A stretch of 64,000 nucleotides of DNA from contig PBFW01000007.1 of assembly GCA_002719955.1 (NCBI GenBank), forward strand, positions 251,724 through 315,723, written 5' to 3'. The position numbers and the translations under genes were made by a program. Each line of letters starts with the position of its first letter. Position 1 is the first letter of the stretch. The notes below the pieces were generated by a model, which was given only the letters and a program-made list of their open reading frames with translations, was not told where the DNA came from and ran no database searches. Shown piece by piece: positions 47,560 to 56,211 of this stretch. Source of the DNA: Deltaproteobacteria bacterium (lineage in GTDB: Bacteria > Myxococcota_A > UBA9160 > UBA4427).

Positions 47560-48789
47560 CTAGAGCGCCTTTCCCATCGCCTTCTGCGCGCGAGCGCGCT
47601 GGAAGGTGATACACGTCGAGTCCTCCGGGATCTCGTCGAGGGGAACGCGAACGAGTTCCGGCGTGATGGCAATTTCGCCCGCTGCTGCGCGCAGCGCGTC
47701 GAGGTCGAATCCGTAGAGCGCCGCCGCGTTCTCGCTGAGCATCATCCGCACGTCCTTTTCGGAAACGTCCGAAAATGCGAAGCGCATATTCTCGCGCGAG
47801 TAGGGATAGCAGCCCTCGTAATGGGGGTAGTCGTTCCCCCAGAGAATCCGATCGATGCCCACGACCTCGCGACCCTGGATATCCGCGGGACCCGGGAAGC
47901 TCGCTCCGTACCAACAATTCCGCTTCGCATAGAAACTCGGAAGCTCTTTGAGCGGCGGGTCATTCGAAGTGTCGATCTCGCCAATCGCCCCCATCTTCCA
48001 GGCCAGATACATCGAATCCAGGTTCTTCATGACCTGCGGCGCCCAGGAACAACCGCTCTCGGTCAGGATGAACTTGAGGTCGGGGAAGCGCTCGAAAACA
48101 CCCCCCATGATCAGGGTCGAAAAGCCGCGCTGAACATAGAAACTCATCTCCAGCGCCCAGAGCGCCTTGGAACCCTGTCCACCGGAATAGCCCGGACTTC
48201 CCTGCCCGGCATGTTGGTTCATCACGAGGTCGTGGTCCTGGATGACGGCCCAGAGACGATCGAGCCTGGGATCGTTCAGAGCGGGCAGATGGGTATCGGA
48301 GGGTGAGGGCAGCGGAAGCAGCATGCCGCCGCGAAGCCCGTTCTCGGCGATCCACTTCACGTCTTCGATCGCGTCATCGAGATCGTTCAGATGGATGAGT
48401 CCGATGCCCGCCCGGCTCAGCGGTTCCTCGGCACAGAATTCCGCAAGCCAGCGATTATGTGCCTGCGTGCCCGCGCGGAAGCGTTCGTATTGGGCGGGTG
48501 TCGCGGGCGCCGAAATGTGGAACGCCTTCTCGTAGAAGGGCGGAACGGTATTCGGGAAGATGACCTCACCGACCACGCCATCCCCGGACAGGTCCTCGCT
48601 GCGCACCTGCGAGTCCCAATTCTTGATCTTCTTGCCGCCGATATGTTTCTTGGCCGGATTGCGATAGCTCCCACGCCAATCGTCGAAGGCCTGCCGGAAC
48701 GAGGGGTCCAGATAGTCTCGATAACCGTCGACGGAGGCGCCGGCATGGGTGTCGCATGTGATCACGATATAGGGGTCTTCGCTGGGCAT
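47560..48789 (-). CDS. Amidohydrolase-related metal-dependent hydrolase (PF04909)
   Basis: 409 residues. TIM-barrel family; the first motif is VITCDTHAGASVDGYRDYLD, with DTH in place of the usual HxH. NTVPPFYEKAFHISAPATPA and NRWLAEFCAEEPLSRAGIGL, LVMNQHAGQGSPG (His), LILTESGCSWAPQVMKNLDS-type residues and ILWGNDYPHYEG (catalytic Asp) follow. Such proteins act as hydrolases or decarboxylases of aromatic or cyclic acids and are common in catabolic clusters. AAGGACCCC precedes the ATG. It is downstream of the second molybdopterin gene on the same strand. Confidence 0.87.
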   Translation of the reverse strand: MPSEDPYIVITCDTHAGASVDGYRDYLDPSFRQAFDDWRGSYRNPAKKHIGGKKIKNWDSQVRSEDLSGDGVVGEVIFPNTVPPFYEKAFHISAPATPAQYERFRAGTQAHNRWLAEFCAEEPLSRAGIGLIHLNDLDDAIEDVKWIAENGLRGGMLLPLPSPSDTHLPALNDPRLDRLWAVIQDHDLVMNQHAGQGSPGYSGGQGSKALWALEMSFYVQRGFSTLIMGGVFERFPDLKFILTESGCSWAPQVMKNLDSMYLAWKMGAIGEIDTSNDPPLKELPSFYAKRNCWYGASFPGPADIQGREVVGIDRILWGNDYPHYEGCYPYSRENMRFAFSDVSEKDVRMMLSENAAALYGFDLDALRAAAGEIAITPELVRVPLDEIPEDSTCITFQRARAQKAMGKAL

Positions 48790-48930
48790 TTGGGGTCCTT
48801 CTGATTCGAATCATTCGGTCGGAGAGGCACGCTTCGAGGCGTGCGAAATCCCTGTGCTCGGAGAGGCTAACGAATTCTAGAGGCCCCGTTCACGACCCCG
48901 CAGCACCTGCAACCCCTCCCTGCCCATCTC

Positions 48931-50985
48931 TCAAAGAGGCTGGATTCCAACGACGACGCCCGTCTGCGTCACCATCCCCGTCAGAGGATCGATCGCCCCT
49001 CGCTCCCCCGTGAGCAGCGCCCCTACCTTGAGTTCGGCCCAGCCGTGGGGCACCCAGACGGCCCCTCGTCGAAGCGTCGGATCGATCTCCGCACGTCCGT
49101 CGAGCGTCCCATGAGAACTCGTGACTCGGACTTTCGCCCCGTCCTCGACCCCGGCCTCCGCCGCATCCGCCGCGTGCAGATGGACTCGCGCCCGCTCGAG
49201 GCGCTCGCCCGGGGCGGCGAGCTTCGCGAAGGCCGAATTCATCTTCCGAAGCTGTCGGCCCGAAACCATCCGAAGGCGCTCGACCGACGAGGGGCCGGCG
49301 GTGATCGCCGCGAATTGTTCGACGATGGGCTGCGGAGCGAGTCGCCAGCGTCCCTGTGGCAGCTTCTTCTCGACCCAGCCCCGCATCTGCGTCCGGACTT
49401 CGTCGTCCACGATCGCCGGCGCCGCCAGGATCTCGTCGAAATCGAGTCGTCCACCCTCCACGAGACTTCGCAAGAGCGATTCTTCGTCGGCCTCGTCTGC
49501 GCTAACGCCCTTTGGAAGCAATTTCACCCCGATCGACTCGGCGAGCTTCGAAAGCACCCACCAGAGCGGACGCCGATTCGGCGTCTGCTCGCAGACGGGT
49601 AACGTCACCTGACTCACCGGGGCGACCTGCGCACTCTCCACATATCCCGGAATATCGTGACGTTCGAGCGGACCCCTCATCGATAAGACATGCGACGCCA
49701 TCTCCGTCATCGCGTTCGAAACGAGATCCGCAACCGCGAGGATCTCGAGTTTCTGGAGCGCCGCCTCGATCCGCGCCGAATCGGGAAACGAGGTCAGCGG
49801 ATCCCCCCCTAACACGAAGAGCGCACGCAAATTCCCCGACTCGATCTCATCGATCATCGACGAACATTGCGTCTCGCCCACATGCCCGGGAATCTCGGGA
49901 CGGCTCGCGGCCAGCGGGGCATCGCGAAATAGGGGCTCGTCGAAATCGGGCATCAGTTCGAAACGATTGCTCATCCCGGGATGGAACCATTGGCCCCCCG
50001 GCTTCTCGAAGGAATCGGTGATGATCTGAAGCGACCAGGAGAGCCACTCGATCACATTCGCGTTGCGCTGCATGGAACAGCCCGTCCCCGTCATGAGCGC
50101 CAGACGTCCATGGCGTCGAATCGAAGCGAGCAGGTCCTCGAGATCCGCAGCCGGTAGCCCCGTCTCGTCGACCGCACGATCGAGGGTCCAGGAGGCGACC
50201 GCCGCCTCCAGTTTCTCGACATCCATCGTGTGCGCCGCGAGATGTTCCCGGTTCGCGCCGCCGGCGGGACCGAGCAACTCGCGGATCAGGTAGGCCAGAA
50301 GCGCGTGATCGCTCGAGGGGCGAATCGGCAGATAGCGGGTCGCGGCCTGCGCCGTCTTCGTCTCGCGCACATCCGCAACCCAGAGCTCGCGTCCCCCCTG
50401 CGAGAGCCGCCGCAACATGGCCGTCGGATTCGGCCATGCCGTCGTATGCCCATGGCTGGAGATCGGGTTCGTTCCCAGCATCAACGTGAGGCGGACATCC
50501 TCGATCTCCAGCACCGGATTCGGGATCATCGAACCGGACATCAACGACGAGACCAGGGGCAGGCAGGGCGTATCGATGGTCATCGCCGAATAGGTCGACT
50601 GCTGTGGGATCGCCATCTGCATCGACCGGAAGACGAAGAGACCCAGCGAGTCGTAGCCCCCTCCGGTTCCGAGATAGAACCCGATCGAACCCGGACCGTG
50701 TTCGTCGCGAATCGAGGCCATTCGACCCGCCAGATCCTCCATCATCTCGGGCCAGCCGACCGCTTCGCACCCGCCCCGGTGCCGAATCATCGGATCGTCG
50801 AGTCGGTCCGGATGCTGCTGCAATTCGCCCATCGCTCGCCCCTTCGGGCACGTATAGCCACGCGAGAGCGGGTGGTCGGGATCCCCCTTCACGCGCAGGA
50901 CGCGATCGCCCGCGAGTTCGACGAGCACGCCGCAAGCGGCGATACAGGTTCGACAATAGGAACGGACGCTTCGGGCTTCGGGCAT
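48931..50985 (-). CDS. Molybdopterin-dependent oxidoreductase, second copy of the superfamily
   Basis: 684 residues. YCRTCIAACGVLVELAGDRV and GYTCPKGRAMGE bind the [4Fe-4S] cluster. Then SIGFYLGTGGGYDSLGLFVF, TYSAMTIDTPCLPLVSSLMS, VRLTLMLGTNPISSHGHTT, and a C-terminal MopB domain (RLMSG-like RLRMVSGRQLRKMNSAFAKL, GAVWVPHGWAELKV). No export signal, so cytoplasmic. It is only distantly similar to the plus-strand enzyme at 42541 and has its own insertion pattern, so it is not a recent duplication. Substrate unknown. GGGAG precedes ATG 50985; the frame runs open to 51111 without similarity. Confidence 0.9.
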   Translation of the reverse strand: MPEARSVRSYCRTCIAACGVLVELAGDRVLRVKGDPDHPLSRGYTCPKGRAMGELQQHPDRLDDPMIRHRGGCEAVGWPEMMEDLAGRMASIRDEHGPGSIGFYLGTGGGYDSLGLFVFRSMQMAIPQQSTYSAMTIDTPCLPLVSSLMSGSMIPNPVLEIEDVRLTLMLGTNPISSHGHTTAWPNPTAMLRRLSQGGRELWVADVRETKTAQAATRYLPIRPSSDHALLAYLIRELLGPAGGANREHLAAHTMDVEKLEAAVASWTLDRAVDETGLPAADLEDLLASIRRHGRLALMTGTGCSMQRNANVIEWLSWSLQIITDSFEKPGGQWFHPGMSNRFELMPDFDEPLFRDAPLAASRPEIPGHVGETQCSSMIDEIESGNLRALFVLGGDPLTSFPDSARIEAALQKLEILAVADLVSNAMTEMASHVLSMRGPLERHDIPGYVESAQVAPVSQVTLPVCEQTPNRRPLWWVLSKLAESIGVKLLPKGVSADEADEESLLRSLVEGGRLDFDEILAAPAIVDDEVRTQMRGWVEKKLPQGRWRLAPQPIVEQFAAITAGPSSVERLRMVSGRQLRKMNSAFAKLAAPGERLERARVHLHAADAAEAGVEDGAKVRVTSSHGTLDGRAEIDPTLRRGAVWVPHGWAELKVGALLTGERGAIDPLTGMVTQTGVVVGIQPL

Positions 50986-51109
50986 CGGGGCTCCCGGATC
51001 GATGGGCTCTTCGGGGCGCGCAGTCACGAAGAACGACAGCCTATCCAGCCAGTGTAGAGTGTCGGCAGCCCCTTTGCGCCGCTCCCTTCGGACAAGAACG
51101 AGGAGACCC

Positions 51110-51469
51110 ATGCAGAAGATCGATCTCGCCAGGCTCTACCTCGCCGCCGTCACCGCTGCCGACCCCAATGCGGTGAGCGCGCTCTTCACCCGGGACGGGG
51201 TGATCGACGATTTCGTGGGCGGGCGCCATCTCGGTCGCGATGCAATCGAGCGTTTCGTCGGAACCTGGAGCGCCGGTGACGTGGGTTTCTCGGATCCCGT
51301 GGATTGGATCGAAGAGGGGATGAGGCTGGCCGTCTACGGCTTCGTGCAGCGCCCCGGCGAGCCGGAGCGTGATCACGTTCGATGGGTCTTCCATTTCGAG
51401 GAAGCGGCGGGTGAATGCTTGATCACACATCTTGGAAACTCGAAGATCGTGTCGTTTCCGTCCGATTGA
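51110..51469 (+). CDS. SnoaL/NTF2-like protein
   Basis: 119 residues. KIDLARLYLAAVTAADPNAV SALFTRDGVI then GGRHLGRDAIERFVGTWSAG is the start of the cone-shaped NTF2 fold, and the last strands HVRWVFHFEEAAGECLITHL close it. Members isomerise or hydrate polycyclic compounds or only bind ligand; no catalytic Asp/His pair could be fixed. GAGGAGACCC precedes the ATG. It is divergent from the molybdopterin gene. Confidence 0.75.
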   Translation: MQKIDLARLYLAAVTAADPNAVSALFTRDGVIDDFVGGRHLGRDAIERFVGTWSAGDVGFSDPVDWIEEGMRLAVYGFVQRPGEPERDHVRWVFHFEEAAGECLITHLGNSKIVSFPSD

Positions 51470-51582
51470 ACCGAATCACGTGTGGCCCGACAGAGCCCGC
51501 GCGGCCGAGTATCGTCCGGTCGCCGGAAATCAGCAGGAAGAGCCCCTATGCGAATCGCTATCGTACCGCGCGGTCCAGCCCG

Positions 51583-51951
51583 ATGATCCCCCCGTGGTCT
51601 CTCGTTCTGATCGGGTCGGGCGCAATCTTGCTCTACCTCGTCTGGCGGAGCGTCGGGATCAGACGGGGTAGGGTCCGGCTCGAAGCCCATTTCAGGCAGA
51701 AGATCCTCGACACCAACCCGGATTGGAGATTCGTCGGAATCGCGATGACGCACGCTGTGCTCACGATCCAGGAGGCCACGAATATCGTCCTGCAGGTCAC
51801 GGCCGGCGACGTCGACTACGAACGAGAGGTGGAGCCTACGCTGATCGAGGCGCTGAAGGAAAAGGGAGAACTCCCGAGCGACTATGAGATTCCCGGAGAG
51901 GAACTTCGTGCGCGGGAGAAGAGGCGTCGGGCCCGGCAGGTCTTTCGCTGA
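51583..51951 (+). CDS. Hypothetical membrane-anchored protein
   Basis: 122 residues. One N-terminal helix (WSLVLIGSGAILLYLVWRSV) is followed by a basic segment and a ~90-residue soluble part (FRQKILDTNPDWRFVGIAMT HAVLTIQEATNIVLQV) ending in a charged, helical EELRAREKRRRARQVFR tail. No family recognised. ATG 51583 is chosen to place the helix at the start; the frame is open to 51415 but with unlikely sequence. It lies ~110 bases after the NTF2-like gene. Confidence 0.5.
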   Translation: MIPPWSLVLIGSGAILLYLVWRSVGIRRGRVRLEAHFRQKILDTNPDWRFVGIAMTHAVLTIQEATNIVLQVTAGDVDYEREVEPTLIEALKEKGELPSDYEIPGEELRAREKRRRARQVFR

Positions 51952-51984
51952 TGATCGGGCGCCGGATGAACTCGATCAGTGTCC

Positions 51985-52875
51985 TCAGGTCCTCCCGACG
52001 GCCGCTCCCCGATCGCGCGCGTATGCCACGGTCTGCTCCCAATCCTCACGATAATACTCACGGATCTCCTCGAGTCGCTCGCGGGGTATGAGCGGAACTG
52101 GATCGACCCATCCGCCCGGAATGCTACGCGCGAGGAAGAGGGTCGCATAACGCGCGGCATCCTGGGTGAAGCGACGGACTCGATAGCGAAAGAGCCCCTG
52201 ACCGCGCCGGCTTCGACGCAGATCCACGACCTTCATCACTTTTAGCAGCGCCCTCAACTCGGCATCGCTCGAGGATGCGTGACGACGTCGCAGAGAGAGC
52301 CGTCGAGCGTCGAGCGAGGCTCCGAGGGTCCCGGCCAGGACCTGCCCGAAGGCCACGGCATCCTCCTCGAGCCATTCGTGGAGCAGCACGATCGGGGGGC
52401 GTCGAAAGCATGCCTCGAGCCGCTCGATCCGCCGGCCATAGCGAAGATCGTCCCTGCGCAGAATCCCGCCGTCGCCCCGCAGATCGAAGAGTTCCTCGAA
52501 GGGGCCGTCGAAGCCATTGCGAATCCGGCGGCGGTATTGGGAGGCGATCCAGTGGTCGTGTCGCCGGAACAAAACGACGGGCGTCGCATCCGCAAAGAGC
52601 GCTGCGAAGCGCCCGATCTCCTCATCGAAATTCTCGTTGAGATTGAGTTCGCGCGATACCAGTAGCGCCTCTTCGGCGAAGGTCTCCTCGGATAGCCGCG
52701 CATAATCCTTCGTGACAACAAATCGGATGCCCTCGAGGAGAGGGAAGAGATCCTTCTGAAGGTAGGTGGAACCGGTTCGTTCCAGGCCGCAATGAAAGAA
52801 GACCGCTGCCGGCGCGCGGTCGGATAGACATGCCCTGGTGGCAGCCGGTCTCGTCTCCTCAGAGGATCTTGACAT
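51985..52875 (-). CDS. Sulfotransferase-like protein
   Basis: 296 residues. FFHCGLERTGSTYLQKDLFP resembles the 5'-phosphosulfate loop of PAPS-dependent sulfotransferases (RTGST...L), and PVVLFRRHDHWIASQYRRRI matches the Arg/Ser 3'-phosphate-binding region. The rest is Arg-rich with a hydrophobic patch near TLFLARSIPGGW. The acceptor is unknown. It is clearly diverged from known subfamilies, so activity is inference. ATG 52875 is preferred; a GTG at 52944 is possible. It follows the SnoaL-like gene at 52910 on the same strand. Confidence 0.65.
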   Translation of the reverse strand: MSRSSEETRPAATRACLSDRAPAAVFFHCGLERTGSTYLQKDLFPLLEGIRFVVTKDYARLSEETFAEEALLVSRELNLNENFDEEIGRFAALFADATPVVLFRRHDHWIASQYRRRIRNGFDGPFEELFDLRGDGGILRRDDLRYGRRIERLEACFRRPPIVLLHEWLEEDAVAFGQVLAGTLGASLDARRLSLRRRHASSSDAELRALLKVMKVVDLRRSRRGQGLFRYRVRRFTQDAARYATLFLARSIPGGWVDPVPLIPRERLEEIREYYREDWEQTVAYARDRGAAVGRT

Positions 52876-52909
52876 GGCGTAGTTCACTCGACGGTCGGCC
52901 CAACGCGGA

Positions 52910-53293
52910 TCAGGGACGCAACGCCGCCGGATCCCAATACTCACGCCAGGTCACGATCAGGCCATCGCGAATCGTGCAGATGCTCATCCCCCGCCAGGTG
53001 ACTTCTTTCGACGTCGCCCGGAATTCGCCGGAGATCGTCCACTCCGCGAGGACCCGATCGCCGTCGATCGCGAGACTGTGAAATTCCCAGGAGACCGGAC
53101 GCATATTCGCGGTCGACTCGGCGATCAGCTCCGCATAAGCCCCCCGCCCGCTGATCGGCTCCTCTCGCCCAGGCAGGTGGATCACCATATCCTCGGCCCA
53201 CAGCGCGACATAAGCCGCTTCATCGCTCGCCAACCAGGCGGCGCGGCGCCGATCGAACAGGGACACGACATCACTTCGTTTGAGATCTGACAT
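52910..53293 (-). CDS. SnoaL/ketosteroid-isomerase-like protein
   Basis: 127 residues. VVSLFDRRRAAWLASDEAAY VALWAEDMVIHLPG, RGAYAELIAESTANMRP and VLAEWTISGEFRATSKEVTW RGMSICTIRDGLIVTWREYW are the NTF2-like fold with the KRxxD-type ending. ATG 53293 gives the usual length and has a TATTCC ~9 bases upstream. An in-frame ATG at 53377 would add a hydrophobic segment (GVASIAAALIAASGG) that could be a signal peptide, so export cannot be ruled out. Confidence 0.72.
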   Translation of the reverse strand: MSDLKRSDVVSLFDRRRAAWLASDEAAYVALWAEDMVIHLPGREEPISGRGAYAELIAESTANMRPVSWEFHSLAIDGDRVLAEWTISGEFRATSKEVTWRGMSICTIRDGLIVTWREYWDPAALRP

Positions 53294-53484
53294 AGGACAG
53301 GAGGAATAGTGCACGCCCCCAGATGCTGCAATCAGTGCGGCGGCAATCGAAGCGACGCCCCAGAAGTGCGGACGCATTCGGGGCGCGATCGCCGCGCGAG
53401 CACGCACGCTGACGAATCGATAGGATTCGAGTCCACCGACGGGGTGGAATCTCCGCCTCTACCGGATCGAAAAGAAGGGAGGGA

Positions 53485-54963
53485 ATGATGATGGGAACCA
53501 ACGGAAAGAGCGATGATCTGCGCTTCATCGTGATCGGCGCGGGAATGGCCGGAATCCTCAGTGGAATCAAACTTCGGGAAGCAGGATATTCCGATATCAC
53601 GATCTACGAGAAAGCGGATCGGGTCGGCGGGACCTGGCGCGAGAACACTTATCCCGGACTCACCTGCGACGTCTCCTCCCATTCCTATACCTATACCTTC
53701 GAGCCGAATCCGGAGTGGAGCCACCGCTACCCCCCCGGCGACGAGATCCAGAGCTATTTCGAGGGGGTCACGTCGAAATACGACCTCGACGAGATGATCG
53801 TCTTCAACGAAGAGATCGTGCGTTGTGAACACGCCGACGGACGCTGGCAGATCGAACTCTCGAGCGGCGGCCGCGACGAAGCCGACATCGTCATCGCGGC
53901 AACGGGTGTGCTCCACCACCCGAACTACCCAGACATCGCCGGACTCGACGAGTTCGAGGGCGAACTCTTTCACAGCGCGCGTTGGGATCACAATATTCCC
54001 CTCGATGGTCGACGCATCGGACTCATCGGGAATGGTTCCACCGGCGTCCAGATCGTGAGCGCCCTCGCCTCACGCGCCGGCGAGCTCTACCAATTCCAGC
54101 GGACCGCCCAATGGATCATGCCCTCCCAGAACCCCGCCTTCACCGAGGAGGAGAAGGCGCGCTTCAGGAAGGACCCCGCGTCCATGCGGGAGATGAAAGA
54201 AGAATTCGACACCGGCGACGGCGTCGCGCGCTTCACGAACGCGATCATCGACGCCGATTCGGATGAAATGAAGGAGATCGAGGCGGTCGTCCTGCAGAAC
54301 CTCGAAGAAGGCATCGCAGACCCCGATCTCCGAGAGCGACTCCGGCCGACCTATCGAGCCGCCTGCAAACGGATGATCTTCTCGCCGGATTATTACGAGG
54401 CCATCCAGAGCCCGAATGTCGAGCTGGTCACCACCGAAATCGACCGGGTCGAAGCCAAGGGCGTCCGCCTCGAAGACGGCCGGCTCATCGAACTCGACCT
54501 GCTGGTCCTGGCGACGGGCTTCAAGGCGGATCGCTTCATGCGACCGATGGACCTGATCGGCCGGAACGGGCTCAAGCTCGAGCAAGCCTGGTCCAAGCGA
54601 CCCCATGCCTACCTCTCGATCTCGATTCCGGATTTTCCCAATTTCTTCATGCTGAACGGACCCAATGGACCCGTCGGCAACTTCTCACTGATCGATATCG
54701 CCGAACGACAGCTGGCCTATATCGAACAGTTGATCGCACTCGTGCGGTCGGGGCGTTGTCGCGAGGTCAGCGCTTCCTCGGACGCGATGGTGCGCTTCGA
54801 CGCCGAACGAATCGAAGCGGCCAAGAAGACCATCTGGGCGTCGGGCTGCAACAGCTGGTACCTCGACGCCGAAGGCGTCCCGGCGAGCTGGCCCTTCACC
54901 CAGAAGCGCTTCCACGACGAGATGAGCGAACCGCACCTCGAGGATTACGACCTGATCGGCTGA
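53485..54963 (+). CDS. FAD/NAD(P)-binding monooxygenase (Baeyer-Villiger type)
   Basis: 492 residues. First Rossmann motif IVIGAGMAGILSGIKLREAG; FAD-linked YEKADRVGGTWRENTYPGLT CDVSSHSY; the Baeyer-Villiger fingerprint FEGELFHSARWDH (FxGxxxHxxxWD); second Rossmann motif IGLIGNGSTGVQIVSALASR; VLATGFKADRFM; and NFFMLNGPNGPVGNFS. It inserts oxygen next to a ketone, giving an ester or lactone, with NADPH. Steroid, terpene or cyclic ketones are usual substrates. GGGAGGGA lies before three tandem ATGs (53485, 53488, 53491); which is used is unclear. The LLM gene follows after 13 bases. Confidence 0.92.
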   Translation: MMMGTNGKSDDLRFIVIGAGMAGILSGIKLREAGYSDITIYEKADRVGGTWRENTYPGLTCDVSSHSYTYTFEPNPEWSHRYPPGDEIQSYFEGVTSKYDLDEMIVFNEEIVRCEHADGRWQIELSSGGRDEADIVIAATGVLHHPNYPDIAGLDEFEGELFHSARWDHNIPLDGRRIGLIGNGSTGVQIVSALASRAGELYQFQRTAQWIMPSQNPAFTEEEKARFRKDPASMREMKEEFDTGDGVARFTNAIIDADSDEMKEIEAVVLQNLEEGIADPDLRERLRPTYRAACKRMIFSPDYYEAIQSPNVELVTTEIDRVEAKGVRLEDGRLIELDLLVLATGFKADRFMRPMDLIGRNGLKLEQAWSKRPHAYLSISIPDFPNFFMLNGPNGPVGNFSLIDIAERQLAYIEQLIALVRSGRCREVSASSDAMVRFDAERIEAAKKTIWASGCNSWYLDAEGVPASWPFTQKRFHDEMSEPHLEDYDLIG

Positions 54964-54976
54964 AAAGAGCCCACTC

Positions 54977-55645
54977 ATGCGCGCCGGGATCAACGGGACC
55001 TGGGTCGGGTTGCGCGGCTGGCTCGAGACGGGGGTGGCACACGCGCGCGAGGCCGATGAACAGGGCTTCGCGAGCTACTGGCTCGCACACTGGATGTCGC
55101 TGGATGCGTTGACTGCCCTGGCGGTCATCGCAACGGAGGCAACCCGTATCGAGTTGGGAACGGCCGTCGTACCGATTCACGGATGCCACCCCCTGGCGCT
55201 CGCCATGCAGGCCTTGACGACCCAGGCCGCCACTCCCGGGTGCCTTCAGCTGGGGATCGGGCTCTCCCACCGCCCGGTCGTCGAGGACAAGATGGGCCTG
55301 TCCCACCAGCGCCCAGCGCTCTACATGAGTGAATACCTCTCAGCGCTCGACTCGCTGCTGCGCACGGGAGAAGCCAAACTTCGGAGTGAATTGCTGCGCT
55401 GCGAGGCCAGCATGGTCAGGATGAGCGAGGCCCCGCCCCCGCTGCTCCTCGCCGCCCTGGGCCCGCGCATGCTCGAGCTGGCAGGGAGCGCGGCTGCGGG
55501 AACGAACCTGTGGCTGGCTGGGCCCCGCGTCGTGCGTGAACATGTCGCGCCGCGCATCCGGAAGGCCGCTCAGTATGCGAATTCAGAAAGAAATCTGGCG
55601 CGCCCGGCACGACTCGAACGTGCGACCCCTAGCTCCGCAAGCTAG
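54977..55645 (+). CDS. LLM-class (F420/flavin-dependent) oxidoreductase, C-terminally truncated
   Basis: Starts normally: MRAGINGTWVGLRGWLETGV, DALTALAVIATEATRIELGT AVVP, HPLALAMQALTTQAA, LQLGIGLSHRPVVEDKMGLS, PPLLLAALGPRMLELAGSAA AGTNLW. After ~198 residues (REHVAPRIRKAAQ, ~55570) similarity stops and the frame runs on through the antisense strand of tRNA-Arg to a stop at 55645. Family members are ~300 residues and need the missing third of the barrel. The gene is therefore probably non-functional, cut at the tRNA boundary by recombination. Confidence 0.75.
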   Translation: MRAGINGTWVGLRGWLETGVAHAREADEQGFASYWLAHWMSLDALTALAVIATEATRIELGTAVVPIHGCHPLALAMQALTTQAATPGCLQLGIGLSHRPVVEDKMGLSHQRPALYMSEYLSALDSLLRTGEAKLRSELLRCEASMVRMSEAPPPLLLAALGPRMLELAGSAAAGTNLWLAGPRVVREHVAPRIRKAAQYANSERNLARPARLERATPSSAS

Positions 55646-55672
55646 TGCTCTATCCATCTGAGCTACGGGCGC
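55599..55672 (-). tRNA. tRNA-Arg (anticodon GCG)
   Basis: A full cloverleaf on the minus strand: acceptor GCGCCCG/CGGGCGC, D arm with AGCTCAGATGGATAGAGC, anticodon stem CTAGC/GCTAG around TTGCGGA (anticodon GCG, reads CGC), a short variable loop GGTC and the T arm GTTCGAGTC. Discriminator G and a genome-encoded CCA (55596-55598) complete it. The truncated LLM frame overlaps it antisense. Confidence 0.96.
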
Positions 55673-56211
55673 GCAGAATTTTCGTGATCCGAAGGTCCGC
55701 TCTGCGCGTCGGGTTCCGCGCGCTCGAAGAATCGAGGTCTCTGGAACCCTTCTGTATTGGACGACGGACCTTAGCGATTCCGCCGTGGGTCGCCTAGTCC
55801 TCACGAGCCGTCCCCGTGAATCGACGGGGCGGGGTGACATGGCGGCGCGGGCAGTCCGGGGCGAAATCGTCTCTGCGGCCCATTCTCTAATTCAGATGGA
55901 AAAGCAAAGAAATCCCCCGAAATCAGGCTCCACTGGCCTGTTCAGGTCCGAGATTCCCCTGCCTTTTCACAGTCGTAGCGACAAATCCCCTGCGATCTAG
56001 AGCGGGGAACTTCTTTCGGCGAACGGGGAATTCCGCGTGGGCGATGCCGGTCCCGAGTGCGCGATGAGGGAGCTCCCGCTCCGCTCCCAGGCTCCCGCAA
56101 GGGGTGAGCCTCCAACCGATCCTGGAAGTTCCAGATGCCTGGCAAGTCACCGATTTCATGCTGGATTCCGATCGGTCGAGCCTTGGCGCGCCACGCCATT
56201 CGCTCCCTATT
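55673..56211. other. Gene-free region beside tRNA-Arg
   Basis: 540 bases with several short frames on the minus strand, none protein-like for their whole length or with a good start. It contains the tRNA promoter region on its left. No direct repeat of the tRNA 3' end was found by eye. It probably consists of decayed or non-coding DNA at the edge of an accessory block. Confidence 0.4.
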
